64,000 bases of DNA, from the NCBI RefSeq assembly GCF_900115565.1, contig NZ_FOWW01000010.1, positions 161,038-225,037 on the forward strand, written 5' to 3'. Source of the stretch: Amycolatopsis arida (GTDB lineage: Bacteria > Actinomycetota > Actinomycetes > Mycobacteriales > Pseudonocardiaceae). This document shows positions 35,223 through 45,282 of the stretch, one piece after another; position 1 is the first letter of the stretch, and each line of letters opens with the position of its first letter. The position numbers and the translations under genes are program-made. Below the pieces are notes generated by a model, which worked only from the letters and a program-made list of their open reading frames with translations, ran no database searches and was not told the DNA's origin.

Positions 35223-35531
35223 TCAGGCGCAGTCGCGGCAGATCGTCCGACCGCCGCTCTCCTCGGCCAGGCGACTCCGGTGGTGCACCAGGAAGCACAC
35301 CGAGCAGGTGAACTCGTCGGCCTGCTTGGGCACCACCTTGACGGTCAGGTCCTCGCCGGAGAGCCCGGACAGGTCGGCGCCAGGCAGTTCGAAGTTCTCC
35401 GCGGTGGCGTCCTCGTCCACGTCCACCACGCCAGACTGGGTCTCGTTGCGCCGCGCCTTCAGTTCCTCCAACGAGTCCTCGGCGAGCTCGTCGGCCTCGC
35501 TGCGGCGCGGAGCGTCGTAGTCGGTCGCCAT
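35223..35531 (-). CDS. DUF4193 zinc-ribbon-like protein
   Basis: 102 residues, acidic. It starts MATDYDAPRRSEADELAEDSL in shortened form, and ends with CSVCFLVHHRSRLA and TICRDCA. The two CxxC pairs make a small zinc ribbon. This is the family of Rv2699c, conserved in actinobacteria next to cei. It may interact with nucleic acid or RNA polymerase, but no role is established. ATG 35531 has GGTGAGGGA upstream as a ribosome site. Confidence 0.9.
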   Translation of the reverse strand: MATDYDAPRRSEADELAEDSLEELKARRNETQSGVVDVDEDATAENFELPGADLSGLSGEDLTVKVVPKQADEFTCSVCFLVHHRSRLAEESGGRTICRDCA

Positions 35532-35964
35532 TGTCCCTCACCCCTGCGATCAGCTTGTGTCGATGGCCCGACCGAGGCCATCGCGATAGTCCTTCGTGCC
35601 GCTGGTCAACGTCCCAGCGCCCCTTTTTGTGCCCGGCGTCGCAGTGAGGCAGATCTCTGTTCCGTGTTCTCGATCTACGCCCGGAGCCCGCAGAGGGTAG
35701 CCCATGGGTCTCCCGCCGAGGAAACAGGTTCCCGGGGGCGGGACGTATGTCACTCGACAGGCCCAGCTCCACTCGGACGGTGTTCGCCCGTTCGGGTCGC
35801 TGGCGGCCAGTGCGGCGCCCTGACATGGGACAAGAGCGCGGCGCGCCGAAACGCCCACCGGGCGGGTGCCCCAACGGTGTCCCCTTACCCCGGTAACGCC
35901 TAGGCTCATCAGCAACGACAGTGCTCATAACGGCACGTTCGAATCGGGGAAGGGGACGGGGCAG
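35532..35964. promoter_or_regulatory. 433-bp divergent intergenic region
   Basis: No gene supported. It must hold promoters for the DUF4193 gene (minus) and cei (plus). On the minus strand, TTGACC (plus 35603-35608 or so) followed 15 nt later by TATCGC is a weak candidate. On the plus strand, TAGGCT in GCCTAGGCTCAT near 35901 may be a -10, with a leader of about 55 nt. A minus-strand open frame here lacks family features. Confidence 0.35.
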
Positions 35965-36645
35965 GTGGCGTCGGGAATCGGCCGGGCTGGGCGCGGGGTG
36001 AGGCCGTACCGCAGGCGCCGGCCGGGGCCCGCGCTGATCGTGTTCGGTGTGCTCGCCGTGCTCGCCCTGTCCGTCTGGGGCTACGCGATCACCAACCGGG
36101 CCGACATCGACGAGGCCATCCGCTGCGAGCCCGCCGCGAAACCGCCCGATGGGATGACGTACACCCGGTTGGGGCACGACGGGCTGGACGGCGTCACGCC
36201 GCTCCCGCCGGACAAGGTCGGGGTCCGAGTCCTCAACGCCGGCGCGGCGCGCAACCAGGCGGCGGTCACCACGGAGGAGTTGAGGCAGCTCGGGTTCACC
36301 GCGGCCAGTGAGCCGGCGAACGACCCCGCGTACGAGAAGGCGGAGGCGGACTGCCGAGGCCAGATCCGTTTTGGCACGAACGGTGCCGCCGCCGCGCGGA
36401 CGCTGAGCCTGGTGGAGCCGTGCGCCGAGCTGATCAGGGACGAGCGCCAGGACGCCAGCGTTGACCTGGCCATTGGCACCCGGTTCGGGGACGTCCGCCC
36501 GCGCACGGAGACCCTGGACATCCTCCGGCACCTGCGGGAGTGGTCGAACAGCCAGGGCGAGGCCACCGGCGGAGAGCAGTCGGCCGGCGGAGCACCCGAC
36601 CTGGACCCGGCGCTGCTGAGGGCCGCCCGCGACGCGCACTGCTGA
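35965..36645 (+). CDS. cei: Cei-like envelope integrity protein with LytR_C domain
   Basis: 226 residues. Basic N-terminus, one membrane helix (ALIVFGVLAVLALSVWGYAI, about 24-43), then an extracytoplasmic LytR_cpsA_psr C-terminal domain: VGVRVLNAGAARNQAA, LRQLGFTAAS and IRFGTNGAAAARTLSLV. Mycobacterial Rv2700 (Cei) is its counterpart and is needed for cell-envelope integrity. Cys in CEPAAK, DCRGQ, EPCAEL and the last residue could form disulfides. GTG 35965 follows a purine-rich stretch that can serve as the ribosome site. Confidence 0.88.
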   Translation: MASGIGRAGRGVRPYRRRRPGPALIVFGVLAVLALSVWGYAITNRADIDEAIRCEPAAKPPDGMTYTRLGHDGLDGVTPLPPDKVGVRVLNAGAARNQAAVTTEELRQLGFTAASEPANDPAYEKAEADCRGQIRFGTNGAAAARTLSLVEPCAELIRDERQDASVDLAIGTRFGDVRPRTETLDILRHLREWSNSQGEATGGEQSAGGAPDLDPALLRAARDAHC

Positions 36646-36680
36646 CCCGGTGAACCACTGACGGGAAGCGCCAACGCGGC

Positions 36681-36720
36681 GACGCGAACGGCAAACACAC
36701 GTGCGCGGGCCGCGGACACG
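36681..36720. repeat. Intergenic repeat, copy C (internally deleted)
   Basis: GACGCGAAC at 36681-36689 followed by a 26-nt stretch at 36695-36720 matches copy D (53151-53176) at 25 of 26 positions. The segment carrying the other inverted arm in D is missing here. It lies between the convergent cei and suhB genes. Confidence 0.8.
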
Positions 36721-36740
36721 CGGAGGGGCCGGTGGGTAGG

Positions 36741-37550
36741 TCAGACCTTGGCGGCGCCGGACTCGACCAGTGCGGCGCGCAGTGGCGCGGCGATCGTGGG
36801 CGCCGCGGCGAAGGTGGCGTCCTCGCCGAGGTCTGCGGCCTCGCCGGGCAGCGCGACCACGGCGCCGGCCTCCGCGGCGATCAGCGCGCCGGCCGCCCAG
36901 TCCCACCGGGACAGCCCGTGCTCGACGTAGGCGTCCACCCATCCGGCGGCCACGGCGCACAGGTCCAGCGACGACGCGCCCGCACGGCGGACGTCCCGCA
37001 CCCGGCCGAGCATCGCGGCGACCATCTCGGCCTGCCGGGTCCGCCGGTCCCGCCGGTAGGCGTAGCCGGTGCTCAGCAGCGTCACGTCGAGACCGGTCGG
37101 CGCGGACACCCGCAGCGGGCGACCGTCCACCCGGGCCCCCGCGCCGCGCGCGGCGGTCCACCGCCGGCCGCTGACCGGCTCCACCACCGCGCCGGCCACG
37201 GACACACCGTCCACCTGCGCGGCCACCGAGACGGCGAACCACGGGTAGCCGTAGAGGAAGTTGACCGTGCCGTCGATGGGGTCGACCACCCAGGTCACCC
37301 CCTCCCCCGGGGCGCCGCCCTCCTCCTCGCCGAGCACGGCCTCCCCCGGCCGCAGCTCGGCCAACATGTCCCGGACGAACCGCTCGGTGTCGCGGTCCAC
37401 CGCGGTCACCACGTCGGTGATGCTGCTCTTGGTGTCCACCCGCACCGACCGGCCACCGCGCATCTCCTCGCCGGCGGTGCGCACCCGGTCGGCGGCGGCG
37501 GTGGCCACCCTGTCGGCAACGTCGGCGAGTGCGGATTCGATAACTCCCAC
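36741..37550 (-). CDS. suhB: Inositol-1-monophosphatase (SuhB-like)
   Basis: 269 residues. It dephosphorylates myo-inositol 1-phosphate, which feeds inositol lipids and mycothiol. The metal-binding motifs are intact: LGEEEGGAPG, WVVDPIDGTVNFLYGYPWFAVSVA in two parts (DPIDGT), and WDWAAGALIAAEAGA with the C-terminal Asp. Rv2701c is the counterpart. GTG 37550 is 73 bp from the ppgK start on the other strand. The gene converges on cei across repeat copy C. Confidence 0.92.
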   Translation of the reverse strand: MGVIESALADVADRVATAAADRVRTAGEEMRGGRSVRVDTKSSITDVVTAVDRDTERFVRDMLAELRPGEAVLGEEEGGAPGEGVTWVVDPIDGTVNFLYGYPWFAVSVAAQVDGVSVAGAVVEPVSGRRWTAARGAGARVDGRPLRVSAPTGLDVTLLSTGYAYRRDRRTRQAEMVAAMLGRVRDVRRAGASSLDLCAVAAGWVDAYVEHGLSRWDWAAGALIAAEAGAVVALPGEAADLGEDATFAAAPTIAAPLRAALVESGAAKV

Positions 37551-37623
37551 GCAAACATGGGACCACACCCGGCTACAGTGCCGGAACACGGCTTTCTGAA
37601 TCGAGAAGGAAGGGACGACGCCA

Positions 37624-38385
37624 ATGACGGCGACCCGGGGCTTCGGCATCGACATCGGCGGCAGCGGGATCAAGGGCGCGCTGGTCGACCTGGAGAAGGG
37701 CCGGCTCATCGGCGACCGTCTCCGGATCGACACCCCGCAACCGTCCACCCCGGAGGCGGTCGCCGACGTCGTGGCCAGGATCGTCCAGCACTTCGCGTGG
37801 GACGGCCCGGTCGGCGTCACCCTTCCGGCCGTGGTCAAGCGGGGGACGGCGTGCACCGCGGCCAACATCGACAAGTCGTGGATCGGCACCGACGCCGACG
37901 CGCTGTTCGCCAAGCGGATCGGCCGCGACCTCGACGAGGTGTCGGTGCTCAACGACGCCGACGCCGCCGGGCTCGCCGAGGTCCGGTTCGGCGACCCGGC
38001 CGGGCGCAGCGGGCTGGTCGCCCTGCTGACCTTCGGCACCGGCATCGGCAGTGCCCTGTTCCTCGACGGTCGGCTCGTCCCGAACACCGAGTTCGGTCAC
38101 CTCGAGGTCGACGGCCACGACGCGGAGTCGCGCGCGGCGGCGTCGGTCAAGGACAACGAGGGGTTGTCGTATCCGGAATGGGCGCGGCGGGTGGATCGTT
38201 ACCTGACCGTGTTGGAGAACCTCGTCTGGCCCGACCTGATCATCGTCGGCGGCGGGGTGAGCAAGAAGGCGGAGAAGTGGGTTCCGCTGCTGGACGTGCG
38301 GACCAGGATCGTCGTGGCGTCGTTGCAGAACAACGCCGGGATCGTGGGCGCGGCGCTGGCCGCGGCCGAGGGCCTCGGGCACTGA
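37624..38385 (+). CDS. ppgK: Polyphosphate glucokinase
   Basis: 253 residues, ROK-type sugar kinase. It phosphorylates glucose using polyphosphate or [20 protein letters not shown] is the phosphate loop. [32 protein letters not shown] with the catalytic Asp, [13 protein letters not shown] and [11 protein letters not shown] are all family typical, as is the polyphosphate-site [15 protein letters not shown]. Rv2702 is the counterpart. ATG 37624 follows GAAGGAAGG. Confidence 0.94.
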   Translation: MTATRGFGIDIGGSGIKGALVDLEKGRLIGDRLRIDTPQPSTPEAVADVVARIVQHFAWDGPVGVTLPAVVKRGTACTAANIDKSWIGTDADALFAKRIGRDLDEVSVLNDADAAGLAEVRFGDPAGRSGLVALLTFGTGIGSALFLDGRLVPNTEFGHLEVDGHDAESRAAASVKDNEGLSYPEWARRVDRYLTVLENLVWPDLIIVGGGVSKKAEKWVPLLDVRTRIVVASLQNNAGIVGAALAAAEGLGH

Positions 38386-38387
38386 AT

Positions 38388-38440
38388 CCGGGTACCCACC
38401 TCCGCGGCCGGTGACCGGCCAGTGACCGGCCCGTACCCGG
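38388..38440 (+). terminator. Nested double-stem terminator after ppgK
   Basis: CCGGGTAC (38388-38395) pairs with GTACCCGG (38433-38440). Inside, GGCCGGT (38406-38412) pairs with ACCGGCC (38425-38431). It starts 2 nt after the ppgK stop. No T-run, as is common in high-GC actinobacteria. Confidence 0.7.
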
Positions 38441-38524
38441 GTCCGACCATGGTCCGTGCCTGGTCCCCGCCGCCGCCGCACGCGCCGGAGTTGATCGCTT
38501 GGCGACTCACCGGCGCATCGTCGT

Positions 38525-38530
38525 TACAAT
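38525..38530 (+). promoter_or_regulatory. Candidate -10 (TACAAT) of the sigA promoter
   Basis: TACAAT is close to the actinobacterial consensus. TTGGCG at 38499-38504 is a possible -35, but its 20-bp spacer is long. A leader of about 110 nt would result. Confidence 0.55.
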
Positions 38531-38540
38531 GGAACACGGC

Positions 38541-38573
38541 CCACGGCTGCGGCGGCAAAACCGCAGGCCGTGG
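38541..38573 (+). promoter_or_regulatory. Strong hairpin at the 5' end of the sigA leader
   Basis: CCACGGC-TGCGG (38541-38552) pairs with CCGCA-G-GCCGTGG (38561-38573): twelve base pairs with one bulged G around an 8-nt loop ending in AAAA. It begins within a few bases of the predicted transcription start. Confidence 0.65.
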
Positions 38574-38649
38574 CGGAATCCCCGAATCTGAGGCAGCTGA
38601 GGCCTCCGTGTCTCGGCTCGTCGTGATCGACCGCTGTGAAAGGGCGTAC

Positions 38650-40065
<1,416 letters not shown>

Positions 40066-40074
40066 GCGCACGAC

Positions 40075-40119
40075 CACGGCGTCGGCCCTGGACCACCACG
40101 GTCCGGGGCCGATGCCGTG
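40075..40119 (+). terminator. Strong terminator hairpin after sigA
   Basis: The arms CACGGC-TCGGCCC-GGACC and GGTCC-GGGCCGA-GCCGTG pair with three single mismatches around ACCAC. It lies 10 nt after the sigA stop and could also serve the convergent small gene. Confidence 0.85.
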
Positions 40120-40147
40120 TCCGGGGCTCGGCCGGATTCACGGCCGG

Positions 40148-40354
40148 TCACGGTGTCGAGTTGCCGCGCCGCCGTGCCCCCACGCCGGCGAGCAGCAGGC
40201 CGACCACGGCCATCACCACGCTGGCCGGGATGTGCAGCGACGCCGGCAGCAGGTGCAGCTGGACGAACCAGCTGTACGACGAGCTCTCCGCGACGCGGTT
40301 GACGAACCCGCCCACTCCCTGGATCACCAGCAGAATCCCCAGTGCCTCGACCAT
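40148..40354 (-). CDS. Small two-helix membrane protein
   Basis: 68 residues. Two hydrophobic segments: ALGILLVIQGVGGFV near the start, and IPASVVMAVVGLLLAGVGA near the end, with LHLLPA between. It ends with a basic tail, RRRGNS. Codon use is like that of its neighbours, and the ATG has a purine-rich upstream. I do not recognise a family. It is 31 bp downstream of the next membrane gene on the same strand and is probably in the same operon. Confidence 0.65.
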   Translation of the reverse strand: MVEALGILLVIQGVGGFVNRVAESSSYSWFVQLHLLPASLHIPASVVMAVVGLLLAGVGARRRGNSTP

Positions 40355-40385
40355 GTTCTGACGTTTCCCTTCTGTCGCGAGCCTG

Positions 40386-40988
40386 TCACGAGCCGTCGCG
40401 GGCCGCGGCGCGGTCGCCGTCCCGGGGGCCCAGCTCCGCCCACAGCGGGCCGACGACGAACCAGATCCCCACCACCCAGCCGAGCCGGGGCAGCCAGCCG
40501 CCGGTCGCCCACAACTGCCTGGTCTGCTCGGGCGAGCCCGCGACGAAGATCAGCAGCAGCATCGCCCCGCCGGCCAGCGCGCAGGCGAGCAGGCACTTGC
40601 CCCACTCCCGCCATTCGTGCCGCCGTTTCGCCGTGCTGCCGCGGGGTGGCCTGGTCGGCGCCGGCCCGCCGGCGAACCGGTGCGCGACGTGGGCGTCGGC
40701 CCAGCGGATCATGCTGGGGCCGAACACGACGCTGAAGCCGAGGTACACCGCGGCCAGGCCGTGCACCCACGTCGCCTGCGCACCGCGAGTGAGGTCGACC
40801 ATGGTCACGACGAGCACGACGAGATCGATCAGCGGCGTCGCGGCGAGCAGCACGACGCCGGTGCGCGGCAGGCGCAGCAGGTATCGCGCCGTCAGCCCGG
40901 CGACGATGAAGACCCAGAAACCCACCTCGCCCGCGGCGATCACCGCGGCCATCGGGTTGTCGGCGACGAAGTCGACGATGTTGTCCAC
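40386..40988 (-). CDS. Multi-pass membrane protein, function unknown
   Basis: 200 residues with five or six hydrophobic segments: AAVIAAGEVGFWVFIVAGL, TGVVLLAATPLIDLVVLVVTM, GLAAVYLGFSVVFG, a charged cytosolic loop (KRRHEWREWGKC), CALAGGAMLLLIFVAG and LGWVVGIWFVVGPLWAEL. It resembles uncharacterised actinobacterial membrane proteins with a GGPAPTRPPRGS loop. Transcribed away from the neighbouring two-component system. GTG 40988. Confidence 0.7.
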   Translation of the reverse strand: MDNIVDFVADNPMAAVIAAGEVGFWVFIVAGLTARYLLRLPRTGVVLLAATPLIDLVVLVVTMVDLTRGAQATWVHGLAAVYLGFSVVFGPSMIRWADAHVAHRFAGGPAPTRPPRGSTAKRRHEWREWGKCLLACALAGGAMLLLIFVAGSPEQTRQLWATGGWLPRLGWVVGIWFVVGPLWAELGPRDGDRAAARDGS

Positions 40989-41090
40989 GACGCCGAGTCT
41001 GTGGTGGGGCGGCCGATGGCGCGTCGGGCGGCGGCACGACATCGGGGTCATCACTTGGTAGGACGGCCGGCCCGGCGGGGATGTGCTGTG

Positions 41091-42296
41091 ATGGTGCTCG
41101 TGCCGGACTGGACGAGGCTCGCCCGGCTGCGGGTGAACCGGTTGCCGCCACCGCAGCAGGACGTGGTGATCGCGGTGGCTTTCTTCGTCGTGGGCGGTCT
41201 GCTGTACACCACGCGGTACTACGTCCTGTTCCGCCCCGACGACACGGCGCCGCTGTGGGCGCGCTTCGCCGTGCTGGCGGCGATCTGCGCGGCGCAGCTG
41301 CTGCGCCGCGGGGCGCCTGCCATGGCACTCGGCCTCGGCGCGCTGGGCGTCGGTGTCGACGCTGTGCTCGGGCTGTCCGTGCCCCCGCTGATCGTCCTCT
41401 CCGACCTGATCTACGCGGCCACCCTCTACGGCTCGCGCCGCCTGAGCCGGGCCATGATCCCGATGGCTGCCGTGCTCACCGTGGGGGCGATGGTGGTCGC
41501 GCTCGTGCTGGTGCCCGAGTGGCGGCTCGCGGTGCTCGCCGCCGTCGTGACCGTGCCGTTCGTCGCCACCCCCGTGTGGTGGGCGATCAACGTGCGGGAG
41601 CAGCGCGACATCGCCGCCGCCGAGCGGGCCAACGCCGACCAGCTGGCCCGGATCGCCGAGCTGGACCGTACGGCCGCCCTGGCCGCCGAGCGCGCCCGGA
41701 TGGCGCGGGACCTGCACGACGTGATCTCCGGGCACCTCTCGGCGATCGCCATCCAGTCGTCGGCCGCGCTGTCCCGGGGCGACCCGGCGACCGCCGGCGT
41801 CGTGCTGCGTTCGGTGCGAGAGAACAGCGTGCACGCGTTGGAGGAGATGCGGGCGATGATCGACCTGCTGCGGGCCAACGGCGCCGAGGACGACCTCGCC
41901 GCCCCGGCGCGGCTGCGCGAGCTGTCCCGGCTGGTCGGCTCGGCGCGGGCCGCGGGGATCACCGTCGACCTGCACTCCGAGGTCGGCGACGGCGACGCGC
42001 TGCCGGCCGCGGTGGATCTCACGGCGTACCGGATCGCCCAGGAGGCGCTCACCAACGCGATGAAGCACGCACCGGGCACGCGGGTCCGGCTGCTGGTCCT
42101 GCGTCGGGGCGCCGAGCTCAGCGTCGAGGTGAGCAACGAGTTGACCGGCGGTGGCGTGGCCACCGCCGACACCGGAACGGGGTTGCTGAACATGCGGGAA
42201 CGCGCCACCGCGATCGGCGGGTCGCTGTCGGCCGGGCCCGCGGGCACGGGCTGGCACGTCCGTGCCGTGCTGCCGATACCGGAGCCCGGCGGATGA
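41091..42296 (+). CDS. NarL-family sensor histidine kinase
   Basis: 401 residues. Four or five N-terminal membrane helices (about 25-165) and no large extracellular loop. Then a HisKA_3 dimerisation domain with His209 in RMARDLHDVISGHLSAIA (the DLHD variant of this class) and a HATPase with AYRIAQEALTNAMKHAPG and GTGLLNMRERATAIGG. It likely senses membrane stress. The stop overlaps the ATG of the response regulator gene (ATGA), so signal partners are translated together. ATG 41091 is preferred to the GTG just before it. Confidence 0.92.
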   Translation: MVLVPDWTRLARLRVNRLPPPQQDVVIAVAFFVVGGLLYTTRYYVLFRPDDTAPLWARFAVLAAICAAQLLRRGAPAMALGLGALGVGVDAVLGLSVPPLIVLSDLIYAATLYGSRRLSRAMIPMAAVLTVGAMVVALVLVPEWRLAVLAAVVTVPFVATPVWWAINVREQRDIAAAERANADQLARIAELDRTAALAAERARMARDLHDVISGHLSAIAIQSSAALSRGDPATAGVVLRSVRENSVHALEEMRAMIDLLRANGAEDDLAAPARLRELSRLVGSARAAGITVDLHSEVGDGDALPAAVDLTAYRIAQEALTNAMKHAPGTRVRLLVLRRGAELSVEVSNELTGGGVATADTGTGLLNMRERATAIGGSLSAGPAGTGWHVRAVLPIPEPGG

Positions 42297-42949
42297 GCAT
42301 CCGGGTACTGGTGGCCGACGACCACGCCGCGATCCGCGCGGGGCTGGTGATGATCCTCGACGGTGCCGACGGCATCGAGGTGGTCGGCGAGGCGGCCGAC
42401 GGTGCCGTGGCGGTGCGCCAGGCTCGCGCGCTGAAGCCGGACCTGGTGCTGATGGACGTGCGGATGCCGGGCACCGACGGGATCACGGCGACCAGGGAGC
42501 TGGTGACCGACGGGCTGGCCCAGGTGCTGGTGCTGACCACGTTCGACCTGGACGAGTACGTCTACTCGGCGCTGCGCGCGGGCGCGGCGGGGTTCCTGCT
42601 CAAGTCGGTCGAGGCGGACCGGCTGGTGGAGGCGGTGCGCCTGGTCGCCGCCGGGGAGGGGGTGCTCGCGCCCCAGGTCACCCGGGCGCTGATCGCGGCC
42701 TTCGCCGCCAGTGCCCCGGCCGCTCCTTCGGCGCCCCCGCCCGGCCTGGCGGAACTCACCGAGCGGGAGCGTGAGGTGCTCGGTTGCCTCGGTGAGGGCC
42801 TGTCGAACGCGCAGATCGCCCGGCGGATGGTCATCGGCGAGACGACGGTGAAGACGCACGTGTCCCGGGTGCTCACCAAGCTCGGGTTGCGCTCCCGGGT
42901 GCAGGCCGCGATCCTCGCCAGGGAACACCCGGACGCCGCGCGCGGATGA
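42293..42949 (+). CDS. NarL/LuxR-type response regulator
   Basis: 218 residues. Receiver: VLVADDHAAIRAGL, acceptor Asp55 in LVLMDVRMPGTDG, Thr in LTTF, Lys in FLLKSVEADRL. LuxR domain: LTEREREVLGCLGEGLSNAQIA in two parts and GETTVKTHVSRVLTKLGLRSR. Partner of the preceding kinase. Target genes are not evident; the permease 18 bp downstream appears to have its own promoter. Confidence 0.93.
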   Translation: MSIRVLVADDHAAIRAGLVMILDGADGIEVVGEAADGAVAVRQARALKPDLVLMDVRMPGTDGITATRELVTDGLAQVLVLTTFDLDEYVYSALRAGAAGFLLKSVEADRLVEAVRLVAAGEGVLAPQVTRALIAAFAASAPAAPSAPPPGLAELTEREREVLGCLGEGLSNAQIARRMVIGETTVKTHVSRVLTKLGLRSRVQAAILAREHPDAARG

Positions 42950-42954
42950 TCGGC

Positions 42955-42960
42955 TACCGT
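42955..42960 (+). promoter_or_regulatory. Candidate -10 (TACCGT), leaderless
   Basis: TACCGT ends 7 nt before ATG 42968 and separates the permease from the upstream regulator gene. Confidence 0.5.
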
Positions 42961-42967
42961 GCCCGCG

Positions 42968-44443
42968 ATGGGCGTGCTCCGGACACTCGACGTCGACGAC
43001 ATCCTCGACCGGCAGCGCACCGGCGGCCTGCGCCGCCGGCTCCGTGGCCGTGACCTGGTCGGCTTCGGCATCGGCATCATCATCGGTACCGGGATCTTCA
43101 CCCTTGCCGGGGTGGAGGCGAAGAACCACGCCGGGCCGGCGGTGACGCTGTCGTTCGTGATCAGCGCGGTGGTCGCCGGGCTGGCCGCGCTGTGCTACGC
43201 CGAGCTGGCCTCCGGCGTGCCGACCGCGGGCAGCGCCTACACCTACGCGTTCGCCACGCTCGGTGAGATCTTCGCCTGGATCATCGGCTGGGACCTGCTG
43301 CTGGAGTTCGCGCTCGGCGCCGCGGTGGTGTCCCGCGGCTGGTCGGGCTACCTGGCCAACCTGCTCGGTCTGCCGCCGGAGCTGTTCGGCGAGGACGCCA
43401 CGGTGAACGTCGGCGCGGTGCTGGTCATCGCGGTGCTCACCGTGGTGGCGGTGGCCGGGATCCGGCAGTCGGCACTGTTCACCAACACCCTGGTCGTCGT
43501 GAAGGTCGCGGTGTGCGTGCTGATCCTGGCCGTGGGCGTGTTCTTCGTCCGTGGCGCCAACCTCGTGCCGTTCGTCCCGCCGGCGCGGCCCCCGGACAGC
43601 GGCGGTGACGTGCTGCACCAGCCGGTGGTGCGGGCCGCGCTCGGGATGGAGCAGTCGATCTACGGCATCGCCGGCATGCTCACCGCGGCGGCGGTGGTGT
43701 TCTTCGCCTACACCGGGTTCGAGGCGCTGGCCAACCTCGGCGAGGAGGCCCGCCGCCCGGACCGGGACCTCAAGGTGGGCATCCTCGGCGCGCTCGGGGT
43801 GTGCGCGCTGCTCTACGTCGGCGTGTCGCTGGTGCTGACCGGCATGGTGCCGTTCGTCAACATCGACGAGGGCGCCCCGCTGGCCGCGGCGTTCAACTCG
43901 GTCGGGATGCACTGGGTGGGCGCGCTGATCGCGCTCGGCGCGGTGACCGGGCTGACCTCGGTGATGATGGTGGAACTGGTCACCATCGGCCGGATCGGCT
44001 TCGCCATGGGCCGCGATGGCCTGCTGCCGAAGGCGCTGGGCACGGTGCACCCGCGGTGGGGCACCCCGCACCGGATGACCATCGGCGGCGCGGTGCTCAT
44101 CGCGCTGCTCGCGGCGTTCGTGCCGATCAGCGAGCTGGCCGACATGGTGAGCATCGGCGCGCTCTCCGCGATGATCATCGTCGCGCTGGCGGTGCCGGTG
44201 CTGCGCCGGCGGCGGCCGGACCTGCGCCGACCGTTCCGGGTGCCGCTCTCCCCCGTGCTGCCGGTCGTGGCCGCGCTGGCGTGCCTGTACCTGATGTTGA
44301 ACCTCGACGTGCTCACCTGGATCCGGTTCGCCGTGTGGCTGGGCGCCGGGCTTCTCCTCTACGCCTGCTACGGTCGCCGCCACTCCCGCCTCGCGGAGGC
44401 CGAGCGCGCGGCCGCGCGGGACTTTCACGAGCTACGGGACTAG
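42968..44443 (+). CDS. Amino acid permease (APC superfamily, CAT-like)
   Basis: 491 residues, about 12 to 14 helices. GIGIIIGTGIFTLAGVEA is the conserved first helix, ALCYAELASGVPTAGSAYTY the third, FFAYTGFEALANLGEEARRPDRD the consensus loop, and GRDGLLPKALGTVHPRWGTPH the cationic-amino-acid-transporter signature. Likely imports a cationic or neutral amino acid or polyamine. It converges, with a 5-bp gap, on the DUF6885/glutamine-synthetase pair, which may use the imported compound. ATG 42968 is favoured by the leaderless -10. Confidence 0.9.
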   Translation: MGVLRTLDVDDILDRQRTGGLRRRLRGRDLVGFGIGIIIGTGIFTLAGVEAKNHAGPAVTLSFVISAVVAGLAALCYAELASGVPTAGSAYTYAFATLGEIFAWIIGWDLLLEFALGAAVVSRGWSGYLANLLGLPPELFGEDATVNVGAVLVIAVLTVVAVAGIRQSALFTNTLVVVKVAVCVLILAVGVFFVRGANLVPFVPPARPPDSGGDVLHQPVVRAALGMEQSIYGIAGMLTAAAVVFFAYTGFEALANLGEEARRPDRDLKVGILGALGVCALLYVGVSLVLTGMVPFVNIDEGAPLAAAFNSVGMHWVGALIALGAVTGLTSVMMVELVTIGRIGFAMGRDGLLPKALGTVHPRWGTPHRMTIGGAVLIALLAAFVPISELADMVSIGALSAMIIVALAVPVLRRRRPDLRRPFRVPLSPVLPVVAALACLYLMLNLDVLTWIRFAVWLGAGLLLYACYGRRHSRLAEAERAAARDFHELRD

Positions 44444-44448
44444 CGCGT

Positions 44449-45282
44449 TCAGTCCGGCGCCGGGCTCCCGTTGTCCCACAGCCGGGGGGTCAGCCCGGCG
44501 GCCAGCACGACGTCCCGCGCGGCCGCGGCATCGGCGGCCCGCACCACCAGCAGCACCCCGCCCGGTGCCCTGCCCTCCCGGCGCAGCGCGGCCGCGAGGT
44601 GCGGCAGCGGCTGCAGGTACACCCCGCGCTCACCCAGTGACGGGTAGCCGTCCACGACGACCGCGGCGCTGCCCTCCGGGCCGTCGAGCCGGCCGGCCAC
44701 GAGCACGAAGTGGCCGACCCGCCAGCGGGACAGCCACAGCGGTGGCATGCCGGTGGCCAGGTAGTCGGCCACCGCCCGCCACGGGGTGTCCGGCGCGGCG
44801 AGCTCGCCGGTCGCCACGTTCGCGACGAGCGCGACCACGGGCAGCCGTTCGACGCCGGTGAGCAGCCGGCGCAGTGCGGTGGCCGTCCAGTCGCCGCGGG
44901 CGGGCACCGCCCGTAGCCGGTCGGCGGACAGCCGGCGCACGGCCCGCGCGAGCCCGGCCGCCGACGTACCGGCCCGCGCCGGGTCGGTGGTGCTCGGCGG
45001 CGGGAGCCGGAAGTCGAGGCGTTCCGGCTCCCCCGGCGGCCGGCTCGCCCGCCCACCGGCGAGCCGCACGGTGCCCGCCGCCTCGGCGACCGTGTCCTGG
45101 TCGGGCACCTCGACGCCGTGCGCGCGCAGCGCGACGAGCACGGTGAACGCCCCGCACAGGTCGTCCTTCTGCGGCAGCTCCGCGCGGGCGAGGTCGACCA
45201 CCGCGCGGCCGCCCGGCAGCCACCGGGCCTCCTCCCACCACGCGACTCGGGTACCGCCCACTCGCCGGCTCAGTATCGCCAC
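44449..45282 (-). CDS. DUF6885-like protein with papain-like Cys/His arrangement
   Basis: About 277 residues. The conserved start ARAELPQKDDLCGAF places a Cys near the head of a helix; LSRWRVGHFVLVAGRLDG supplies a His before a strand; VVVDGYPSLGERGVYLQP follows. This Cys-His-Asp order recalls C39/papain-like folds, so a peptidase, amidase or inactive relative is possible. I recall the sequence type as DUF6885; no function is established. GTG 45282 lies within the end of the upstream glutamine-synthetase-like gene (13-bp overlap), implying joint expression. Confidence 0.65.
   Translation of the reverse strand: MAILSRRVGGTRVAWWEEARWLPGGRAVVDLARAELPQKDDLCGAFTVLVALRAHGVEVPDQDTVAEAAGTVRLAGGRASRPPGEPERLDFRLPPPSTTDPARAGTSAAGLARAVRRLSADRLRAVPARGDWTATALRRLLTGVERLPVVALVANVATGELAAPDTPWRAVADYLATGMPPLWLSRWRVGHFVLVAGRLDGPEGSAAVVVDGYPSLGERGVYLQPLPHLAAALRREGRAPGGVLLVVRAADAAAARDVVLAAGLTPRLWDNGSPAPD

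Noticed and set aside
35550..35915. 121-codon minus-strand frame in the DUF4193/cei gap
   Set aside because: Its composition lacks the strong third-position GC of real genes here, it has no recognisable motif and it covers the divergent promoter region.
40386..40988. Treating the membrane protein beside the NarL-type kinase as part of that system
   Set aside because: It is on the opposite strand and carries no accessory-sensor domain; adjacency alone is not enough.
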